From an uncultured Clostridia bacterium (lineage in GTDB: Bacteria; Bacillota; Clostridia; Oscillospirales; Ruminococcaceae), in assembly GCA_937893735.1 (NCBI GenBank), contig CALBGD010000427.1:1-12319 (forward strand): 12,319 bases of DNA, written 5' to 3'. The notes under the pieces were generated by a model that was given only the letters and a program-made list of their open reading frames with translations, did not search any database and was not told the origin of the DNA. Shown here one piece after another: positions 6,902-12,319 of the stretch. The stretch's first letter is position 1; each line of letters opens with the position of its first letter. The position numbers and the translations under genes are program-made.

Positions 6902-9391
6902 TTATTTGTCCGGGTCGTCTGTGTCAAGAATGCTCTTTTCGCGGTAGCCGCCGACCCGCATTTCGGGTATGTCGTCAAGGCTGACGCCGCTGGAAGCGCT
7001 GCTCCTGTTTGAGGAAACATCGTTTATCGAGCTGATATTCCCGCCGCCGAAATAATCTTCGTGTATATCCAGCGGAGACTGTCCTGTAACGCTGAAATCC
7101 TGCGTCGTTCCGCCGAAATAATCCTCGCGAATATCCAGCGGGGATTTTTCCGAAACGCTGAAATCCGGCGCGCTCACGTTAAAGTAGTCGTTCACTACAT
7201 CTCCGTAGTCCGGCGCTCTGCCGCTGACCTCGAAATCCGGCTTTACGGAAGAAGTCGTGGTACCCGGGAACGAGTTTATGTAGCCCTCTATCTCGCTCTG
7301 GGTCGGGGATTTCTCCTGCCTGCTTTCTGTGGATGACGTACTGTCGCGGGAATCGTTTATCGAGCCGGAAACAAAATCGGCTCCGCTGTCCCCGCCACCG
7401 CCGAAGTGGTTCTCCACGATATCACCAAAGTCCGGGGCGCGCCCGCTGACCTCGAAATCCGGCTTTACGGAAGAAGTCGTTGTACCCGGGAAAGAATTGA
7501 TGTAGCCCTCTATCTCGCTCTGGGTCGGGGATTTCTTTCCACCGTCCGCCTTTGCTTTATCCGGGAACAGTTCGCTGTAATCTACGTTCTTCATTGCGGA
7601 AAGCGGGTCGGCGCTGAATTTCTCACGCGCCTTATCGACTTCGGACATATTCTCGCGGTCGTAGTCCTGCTCCCATTTCTCCTCGTCCACCTCGGGAATG
7701 GTATCAAGACCCGTGCCGTTATCGTCGCCCGCGAATACGCCGCTTTCGGAGCTTTCCTCATCGTCCTCGCTCCAGTTGTCCTCGTCCTCTTCGCTGATAG
7801 TTCCGAGGTCGGGAGCGTACTTGTCCTCAGCAGCCCACTTCGGATCGTCCTCGCCGGCTTCCGGGATCGCTTCCGTGCCGCTGGTGTATTTCTCAGTCAG
7901 CGACTCCTTGGACATTCCGTCGTTCAGCTTTTTGCCAAAATTACCCTCGAATGCAAGCGGATTCTTAGCTTTTGCGAATTCCTGCATTTCTATTTCCTGA
8001 CCGCCCGCAAATTTTCCGGAAGGTTTACCTGCGCCGCTGAATTTCTGGCTTGCAGATTTGGAATTATTGCTGAATATTCTGTCCTTTAATCCGCCCATGC
8101 CTTCCTTTGCCATATTCCATGCCTTTCGCCGCATACCCATGGTCGCAGCGCCGAACAGCATAGAACCCTTGCCCATGGAGGCGCGCTCATCATGCCCTGC
8201 CGCGGTGCTTACCAGACTTGTCAGCGTCGGAGCGGATTTCAGCACCGCATACATTCCGCCTATGATGAACACTAGTTTCAGGACATAACCGCCCGCCAGG
8301 TCAATTACCCCGTTATCGAAAAACTGTATCTCGTCGCCCATTATTATAGGTACAAGCATCAGGAAGATACGCATACCGAGCGCTGCGCCAACGCCAGAAA
8401 TGCACTTTCCTATGAACAAACTGCGCCATTCTCTGAATTTCTGACCATCGTCAAGCACTATTGTCGCAGAGAAATACGGCGAAACAACGTACAACAGGGC
8501 AATATCATATATACGCTTGATAAATGTCACAAGGCATATAAGCGTGATGATGAGACAGCCTATCGCCGAAGCGAATCCGATGATGTAGTCAATCTCAGAA
8601 ATATTGATATCGACCGCGAAATTCAGATACCCATAATTGGGGAATTCCGCGTTGTGCGTGAGCTTATACCACGGAGCTGACGGGTCTGTCAGCGAAAATG
8701 CCTGCTTTGCCTCGTTCCAGCCGCCCTTTCCGGCGTTGACCGAGGAAACCGCAAGAATAATGCTTCCGATCGACATATCGCCGGAACTGCCAGAAATTGC
8801 GTTAGCAGTTGCTTTCAGCACCACGGAAAGGAGCTGCATTCCTACCCATACTATAAGCGGCACCATCAGGAACGCTATCATCGTCTTGAATGCTGCGGTC
8901 ATGACTCTGCCGACCGGACGTCTTCCCTCGAAATCGAAATCCAGGGTGGATCTCATCACGGAATACACTGCGAACATTATAGCAAGCGCCAGCGCAATGA
9001 ATGTGACCCCAGCAATGATACTTCGCATATTTGAGTGGAATATCACATAATTAAGAAGCGTATCGCTCTGCTGTATTCCGTGCTCGTCAAGATATGTTAT
9101 ATCCGAGAGTCCTATCAGCACATCAAAACCTTTCGTAAGCGTATCAAGCAAGTCAAGAGCGCCGCAGTAATGCGAATACAGATCCGCATAAAGTACATTC
9201 GCGATATTAACAAATATTGAATTCCAGAGGTTTTCAATAACAGGGAAAACATAGGGCTGAAGAATATCCTCAAATATCCAGTTGAAAATAGACGAGAGGA
9301 TATTCCCGAGCCATGTCATAAGCGGATTTATCAGCTTATTTGCGACCCAATCGTACACGGAATCAAATATTCCAAGGGTCTGTATCGGCAT
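6902..9391 (-). CDS. VirB6/TrbL-like T4SS membrane protein with long repeat-rich acidic tail
   Basis: The 829-residue product starts at ATG 9391 with AGGAGG at 9402-9407. Residues 1-395 form the membrane domain: amphipathic N-terminal segments (about 8-65), then helices near 124-148, 168-193, 268-290, 296-312, 332-352 and 368-386. Landmarks are VYSVMRS, RRPVG, FIKRI and EWRSLFIGK. It resembles the polytopic ICE membrane proteins that public annotation names after Mycoplasma bovis Mbov_0396 (from memory), functional equivalents of VirB6. Residues about 440-829 are hydrophilic and probably disordered, and very acidic at 515-595. They contain a near-exact duplicated 36-residue block (about 619-655 and 693-729) and two tandem 22-residue units (about 739-783). 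This tail is unusually long for VirB6. The gene is 17 bases after the preceding one and 22 before virB4, so it is co-expressed with both. Its tail may recruit partners, but that is inference. Confidence 0.88.
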   Translation of the reverse strand: MPIQTLGIFDSVYDWVANKLINPLMTWLGNILSSIFNWIFEDILQPYVFPVIENLWNSIFVNIANVLYADLYSHYCGALDLLDTLTKGFDVLIGLSDITYLDEHGIQQSDTLLNYVIFHSNMRSIIAGVTFIALALAIMFAVYSVMRSTLDFDFEGRRPVGRVMTAAFKTMIAFLMVPLIVWVGMQLLSVVLKATANAISGSSGDMSIGSIILAVSSVNAGKGGWNEAKQAFSLTDPSAPWYKLTHNAEFPNYGYLNFAVDINISEIDYIIGFASAIGCLIITLICLVTFIKRIYDIALLYVVSPYFSATIVLDDGQKFREWRSLFIGKCISGVGAALGMRIFLMLVPIIMGDEIQFFDNGVIDLAGGYVLKLVFIIGGMYAVLKSAPTLTSLVSTAAGHDERASMGKGSMLFGAATMGMRRKAWNMAKEGMGGLKDRIFSNNSKSASQKFSGAGKPSGKFAGGQEIEMQEFAKAKNPLAFEGNFGKKLNDGMSKESLTEKYTSGTEAIPEAGEDDPKWAAEDKYAPDLGTISEEDEDNWSEDDEESSESGVFAGDDNGTGLDTIPEVDEEKWEQDYDRENMSEVDKAREKFSADPLSAMKNVDYSELFPDKAKADGGKKSPTQSEIEGYINSFPGTTTSSVKPDFEVSGRAPDFGDIVENHFGGGGDSGADFVSGSINDSRDSTSSTESRQEKSPTQSEIEGYINSFPGTTTSSVKPDFEVSGRAPDYGDVVNDYFNVSAPDFSVSEKSPLDIREDYFGGTTQDFSVTGQSPLDIHEDYFGGGNISSINDVSSNRSSASSGVSLDDIPEMRVGGYREKSILDTDDPDK
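7044..7175 (-). repeat. Tandem 66-base (22-codon) repeat, two units, in VirB6-like tail
   Basis: The units 7110-7175 and 7044-7109 are in tandem with a 66-base period. They encode DFSV(S/T)xxSPLDI(R/H)EDYFGG. Two more diverged copies of the same motif, DFEVSGRAPD(Y/F)GD...(Y/H)F, occur at the ends of the 36-codon repeats. The tail therefore holds four related motifs. Confidence 0.88.
7207..7314 (-). repeat. Direct repeat copy 2 (36 codons) in VirB6-like tail
   Basis: This stretch is nearly identical to 7429-7536, offset by exactly 222 bases (74 codons), so both copies are in the same frame. It encodes a block beginning KSPTQSEIEGY and continuing into DFEVSGRAPD. The few mismatches are largely at synonymous positions, apart from Phe/Tyr and Ile/Val changes at the end. 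This points to recent duplication with selection on the protein sequence. Confidence 0.92.
7429..7536 (-). repeat. Direct repeat copy 1 (36 codons) in VirB6-like tail
   Basis: This is the partner of 7207-7314. On the protein it lies at about residues 619-655, followed by a Gly/Ser-rich spacer and then the second copy. Its end (DFEVSGRAPD followed by HFGG) belongs to the same DF-x-V ... FGG motif series as the 22-residue units further downstream. Confidence 0.92.
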
Positions 9392-9408
9392 ATTCTCTCA
9401 ACCTCCTG

Positions 9409-10041
9409 CTATCTTTTATCTTCATCTGTTTCGGGCGGATCCGGTATATTGTCCAGCGCTGAACTTAGTTTATTCCCCGCGTTGAACGAACCCGGATTTT
9501 CCCCGCCGGTGAACGCTCCGGAGCTTCCCGCGCCGCCCTTTGCAGCTGAGCCAGCTGCTTCCATTCCGCCTGCGCCAGCACTGCCTGCACCAGCGCCAGC
9601 TCCTGCCGCGCCCGCGCCTCCGGTGGCGGCGGCAATGCCCATCATAGCCGCTTCGCGTGCAAGATGCCCTATAACGTCCATGCTGTCGCGCTCAGCCATT
9701 GCTGCCTCCGGGCTTATCAGCTCGGTTATCAGCGTTGAGGACTTCCACGCGGCATAGAAGCTCGCCACCATGAACAGCGTTTTCAGTATGCTGTCTATTG
9801 TGGTGCTTGCGCCGTAAAGCCGCAGATTCGGTGTGAATATTATCGGCGTCAGCATGAACACCAGTTTCATTGAGATAACTATTCCGAAGCCGGTGAAAAG
9901 CTTGCCAATGAACATCTGCCGCCATTTTCCGAATACGGCGCCGCCGTCCAGCGGCATTGCGGATACAAACAGCGGTGCAGTCAAATACAGCATGGCTACT
10001 TCGATAATGCGCCTGATGAACACAAACATAGCGCATATCAT
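9409..10041 (-). CDS. VirB6/TrbL-like T4SS membrane protein, C-terminal part
   Basis: This frame carries the part of the VirB6-like domain missing from the preceding frame. It has an FIRRI motif, a helix, LDGG, then FxxWRxxFIGK and two further helices. These match FIKRI, LDDG and EWRSLFIGK in the intact paralogue (residues 290-329). I place the nominal start at ATG 10041 because it overlaps the upstream TGA as ATGA, giving 210 residues. A GTG at 10062 in the same frame would add a His-rich leader that looks like out-of-frame translation. There is no Shine-Dalgarno-like sequence just upstream, so independent initiation is doubtful and reinitiation, frameshifting or an inactivating mutation are the options. 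The C-terminal third is an Ala/Gly-rich low-complexity tail (DNA about 9540-9640) ending in an acidic LDNIP...ETDEDKR stretch. That end resembles motifs in the tail of the next gene. Confidence 0.75.
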   Translation of the reverse strand: MICAMFVFIRRIIEVAMLYLTAPLFVSAMPLDGGAVFGKWRQMFIGKLFTGFGIVISMKLVFMLTPIIFTPNLRLYGASTTIDSILKTLFMVASFYAAWKSSTLITELISPEAAMAERDSMDVIGHLAREAAMMGIAAATGGAGAAGAGAGAGSAGAGGMEAAGSAAKGGAGSSGAFTGGENPGSFNAGNKLSSALDNIPDPPETDEDKR

Positions 10042-10064
10042 GATATGATGATGATAATGCACGC
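10034..10064 (-). other. Frame-break junction between the two VirB6-like halves
   Basis: Read on the minus strand, the upstream frame runs through an ATT-ATC-ATC-ATC-ATA series (poly-Ile) and meets TGA at 10040-10038. The conserved family sequence resumes in the -1 frame at ATG 10041, giving an ATGA overlap. Adding a single base within the ATC tract would join both frames into one continuous membrane helix (hydrophobic run, then MICAMFVFIRR). The simplest reading is therefore a one-base deletion. A 14-bp perfect palindrome (10034-10047) is centred on the junction. I see no canonical X-XXY-YYZ slippery heptamer. Confidence 0.75.
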
Positions 10065-10985
10065 CAGATAAACGAATACGAAATTGAACGAAGCGCCGCT
10101 TACCATCTTACCGGCTGCGGAATTGTCCACCTTGTCCTTAAGGGTGCTGTTCCATTCGCCGAGCTGCTGGTCGCCCTCCGCCGGCTGTATCTGTGAAAGC
10201 TCCTCGTCGGTGAGCTGATCGGTTCCGGAGTAGCTCCAGTTCACGCTTGGGGTCATGTTGAAATCCCGGCATATCTGCGCGTCGTTGTAAACCGAATACT
10301 GATTGCCGTATTGGTCAAGTTCGCCGCGGTAGTACTTACCGCGTATTCCCTCGGTAAAGCTGTCTCCCTGAATATTTGTGTCGCCGAACGTACCTGACAG
10401 GAATATCACCGTTGAGGTGGACGGAATGGAGTCCGTTCCGTAAGCGCCCATGACCGCGCGCTCCGTCGATACCAGCAGCGTGGAAGAAAGCTGAAGCCCG
10501 AAGAACATCATAATCGGTATTATCGCAAAGGAAATGCAGGCTTTCAGCGCGTTTTTCATTACCTCGCCGACCGGGTGCCGGTTTTCAAGCGCGTAGGAAC
10601 CCATCGACCTTGTTACCGAATATATCGTGAAAATAAAGCACAGTGCAATACCGATGAATATAATATACATAAGCGCAGTGCTTATGCTGTCATGAGTAAC
10701 GAACACGTCCAGCAGGTACATTTCTTCGCCGTTATAGCGCACTTTATCCGTCCCGGCGAAAATGTTGAATATGCTCTCAAAAAAATCCACCAGACGGAAA
10801 AGTATATACATAAAGTTACGCAGCGCCGCCCCAAACAGGAGGTAAATAATGTTGATCAGCCAGTCAATGACGATATCGCACACAGAAATAAGGGGATTTA
10901 TGAGAGCACGGAAAGCGCCTCCCAGCACATCGGAAAGCCAGCTTGTAACTGTCGTTATCCAGCCGTCAAGTACTATTGGGCTCAT
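10038..10985 (-). CDS. VirB6/TrbL-like T4SS membrane protein, N-terminal part (frame broken)
   Basis: The 315-residue product starts at ATG 10985 behind a GGAGG at 10993-10997. It has amphipathic/hydrophobic segments at about 28-70 and clear membrane helices at about 103-126 and 148-171. An extracytoplasmic-looking loop (about 180-295) follows, then a hydrophobic run that stops at TGA after only about 15 residues. Residues 112-171 align well with residues 132-191 of the intact paralogue at 6902-9391: both have IYSVxRS or VYSVMRS, then a (H/R)PVG motif, then a second helix. VirB6-type proteins form the inner-membrane channel base of type IV secretion systems with VirB4. The rest of the family domain follows in the next frame (10041 to 9409), so this is one gene interrupted inside a membrane helix, or a translationally coupled split. 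A sequencing or assembly error cannot be excluded. Confidence 0.8.
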   Translation of the reverse strand: MSPIVLDGWITTVTSWLSDVLGGAFRALINPLISVCDIVIDWLINIIYLLFGAALRNFMYILFRLVDFFESIFNIFAGTDKVRYNGEEMYLLDVFVTHDSISTALMYIIFIGIALCFIFTIYSVTRSMGSYALENRHPVGEVMKNALKACISFAIIPIMMFFGLQLSSTLLVSTERAVMGAYGTDSIPSTSTVIFLSGTFGDTNIQGDSFTEGIRGKYYRGELDQYGNQYSVYNDAQICRDFNMTPSVNWSYSGTDQLTDEELSQIQPAEGDQQLGEWNSTLKDKVDNSAAGKMVSGASFNFVFVYLACIIIIIS

Positions 10986-11001
10986 GATGTGCCCTCCTTT
11001 C

Positions 11002-12319
11002 TTATCTTACGATGAATTTTCTGCGCGTCCTGATGAAGAACACGACGCCTGCCACAACTATCGCCGCGCCCAGAATTATCGTGACGACCGCCATTGCGTC
11101 CATGCGGTACACTATCTGAAAGCTCTGCGAGGTGAAATTTCCCGCCGCGTCGTATACCGTCACGGTGTAATATCCCGGCTCGGTAAGTTCAAGGCTTTTC
11201 TTATCGACCGGTTCGCCGTTTTTGGTTACGGAGTAATCCGAGATATCATCGGATATCAGGCGGATATAGACCGAACTTCCGCTCGACTTCATGTTCTCGT
11301 CAAGCCCCTCAAGCGCAAACTCCGGGGCTTCGTTATCCAGCACGAATTTCTCCGTGAATCTGTACGAACCGTAGGTTATCTCGAAATTATACGTTCCGTC
11401 CCTGCCGAGAGCCGCACGGCGCTTTTCGCTGCGTATCAGGCTTCCGTCAAGCGCCGCGGAGGTTATCTCGCAGCCCTCCGGGACGGTATACTCCGTAAGT
11501 CCGCGCACCGCGCCTCCTATCACATCGAACCGGAATTCCGCAGGCTCTGCGCCGTCGTATATCCTGACGGTGTATTTGCCGCGGTCGCCTATCGTTGTGA
11601 GCTGCCCCAGTGAAGCGCCGTCCCCGTCCACAACATCGTACTCCACGTTGTCCAGGAACATCAGCTCCACGCTGCCCGCCGATAGCGTCCCCGGGGGAAC
11701 GCTGCAATAGAACTGCGTTCCGTTTTCCGTGGTGAGCAGCACTTTGTCGTCCCGCACCTGCGCTGATAATCCGTCGGAGATATCGCCGTCCGGAGCCGTG
11801 ACCTCTGCCGTGTCCGATGTTTCTGCGGAGTCCGCAGTCGGCTCAGGGTCGCTGTCCGCCGTTATTTCCGACGGCTCGCTGGTTTCTGCATCTCCGCGCG
11901 ATGTGGAAGCGCTGACATTTCCGTTTCCATCATCGTCTATCACCCAATATTCTTCGGTGGAGGGCGGGGTTTCTTCGGTGGGTGCGGAGGTTTCCGCAGG
12001 CTTCATTATCCGGAACCGGAAAAAACCATAGTAGACCTGATTTTCCTTACCGCCGACAAGCGAAGCTCCGTCCGCTTTCAGCGTCAGAGTATACTGACCC
12101 TCCCGGGTGTAGATCTCGCCCTCGTGGAATTCCGCAGGCTCGCCGTTTATCGAAAGCTCCGCTGTGACGTTCGCCGGGAGGTCTACCTTTACAGGGATCT
12201 CCACCATTGCGCCGTTCGCGGCGTTGGAATAGAACACGATCTGGTTCGCGAAAACCTCCTCATAAAGGCGGTAATACGAATCGTAGGTCTCCTTTATGTC
12301 GGAATATATGTACTCCGTT
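11002..12319 (-). CDS. Membrane-anchored surface protein with Ig-like repeats (5' end outside window)
   Basis: The reading frame stays open to the right edge, so only the C-terminal 438 residues are visible and the true start lies outside. An in-frame GTG at 12237 is not needed as a start. Visible order: a beta-rich module (fragment residues about 35-105), a Ser/Thr/Glu/Pro/Asp-rich linker (about 107-187), three more beta-rich modules, a single transmembrane helix (about 408-429) and a short basic tail rich in Arg and Lys. Four modules share a pattern in which an (N/D)G turn is followed 15-25 residues later by G-x-Y and alternating hydrophobics; the last ends in YDAAGN. This is typical of bacterial Ig-like surface domains. 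The topology is that of a type I membrane protein with its repeats outside the cell. It is paralogous to the protein at 1817-3055 and ends 16 bases before the first VirB6-like gene. A role in cell-cell contact during transfer is inference; the exact Ig family is not recognised. Confidence 0.82.
   Translation of the reverse strand, partial: TEYIYSDIKETYDSYYRLYEEVFANQIVFYSNAANGAMVEIPVKVDLPANVTAELSINGEPAEFHEGEIYTREGQYTLTLKADGASLVGGKENQVYYGFFRFRIMKPAETSAPTEETPPSTEEYWVIDDDGNGNVSASTSRGDAETSEPSEITADSDPEPTADSAETSDTAEVTAPDGDISDGLSAQVRDDKVLLTTENGTQFYCSVPPGTLSAGSVELMFLDNVEYDVVDGDGASLGQLTTIGDRGKYTVRIYDGAEPAEFRFDVIGGAVRGLTEYTVPEGCEITSAALDGSLIRSEKRRAALGRDGTYNFEITYGSYRFTEKFVLDNEAPEFALEGLDENMKSSGSSVYIRLISDDISDYSVTKNGEPVDKKSLELTEPGYYTVTVYDAAGNFTSQSFQIVYRMDAMAVVTIILGAAIVVAGVVFFIRTRRKFIVR

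Noticed and set aside
7044..7536. CRISPR-like or intergenic repeat array
   Set aside because: Unit lengths (66 and 108 bases), in-frame spacing and conserved coding content show these are protein repeats.
7406..8089. Plus-strand ORF (227 codons) with apparent internal repeats
   Set aside because: It is the antisense of the repeat-rich VirB6-like tail, and its repeats simply mirror those of the real gene.
9540..9640. GC-rich low-complexity stretch as a possible structured RNA
   Set aside because: It encodes an Ala/Gly-rich tail in the open frame of the VirB6-like C-terminal part, so codon bias explains the composition.
10042..10062. GTG 10062 as the start of the second VirB6 half
   Set aside because: It would add a His-rich leader read out of frame from the poly-Ile coding tract, with no ribosome binding site and no match to the paralogue.
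10038..10064. Phase-variable repeat at the ATC tract
   Set aside because: Gain or loss of whole trinucleotide units would not change the frame, and the tract is short, so slipped-strand phase switching does not explain the break.
11002..12237. Gene start at GTG 12237 for the upstream Ig-like protein
   Set aside because: The frame is open through the window edge, no signal peptide follows the GTG, and a protein with this topology needs one. The gene is better taken as partial.
1..12319. Mollicute (Mycoplasma) origin, given the likeness to Mycoplasma ICE proteins
   Set aside because: TGA ends several genes (for example virB4 and both downstream neighbours) and base composition is balanced, not AT-rich. 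A Clostridia-like host fits better.

Overview
All recognisable genes lie on the minus strand and read from the right edge to the left edge as one tightly packed polycistron. The gaps between neighbours are overlaps of up to about 11 bases or spacers of about 25 bases or less. No promoter, terminator, RNA gene, CRISPR array or insertion sequence is visible, so the operon probably begins to the right of the window and ends to the left of it. Strong GGAGG-type ribosome binding sites, TGA used as a stop, roughly balanced base composition, Gram-positive-style lipoproteins and a SpoIIAA/RsbV-like STAS protein suggest a gut-type Firmicute of class Clostridia (Ruminococcus/Oscillospiraceae-like). That assignment is inference.

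The core is a conjugation-type (type IV secretion) membrane machine. Its parts, in transcription order, are a VirB6/TrbL-like polytopic protein whose frame breaks in mid-helix (10985 to 9409), a second intact VirB6-like paralogue with a long repeat-rich acidic tail (9391 to 6902), and a VirB4 ATPase carrying two extra N-terminal membrane helices (6879 to 4189). This VirB6-VirB4 pairing resembles the module of integrative conjugative elements of Firmicutes and Mollicutes. Relaxase, VirD4 coupling protein, peptidoglycan hydrolase and integrase are not in the window.

The core is bracketed by cell-surface proteins. Upstream is the C-terminal part of a membrane-anchored protein with Ig-like repeats (11002 to the right edge). 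Downstream are a small solute-binding-protein-like lipoprotein (4192 to 3509), a short charged protein with a tandem 24-residue repeat (3503 to 3045), a second membrane-anchored Ig-like protein paralogous to the upstream one (3055 to 1817), and a large lipoprotein of unknown function (1816 to 206). Last is the start of an anti-sigma-factor-antagonist (STAS) gene that runs off the left edge (192 to 1).

Taken together, the window looks like a T4SS operon that co-produces its own extracellular decoration (two Ig-like proteins and two lipoproteins) and perhaps a partner-switch regulator. The most notable points are the broken VirB6 frame, the two paralogous Ig-like proteins flanking the ATPase/VirB6 block, the binding-protein-like lipoprotein directly coupled to VirB4, and repeat motifs shared by the tails of the two VirB6 proteins.
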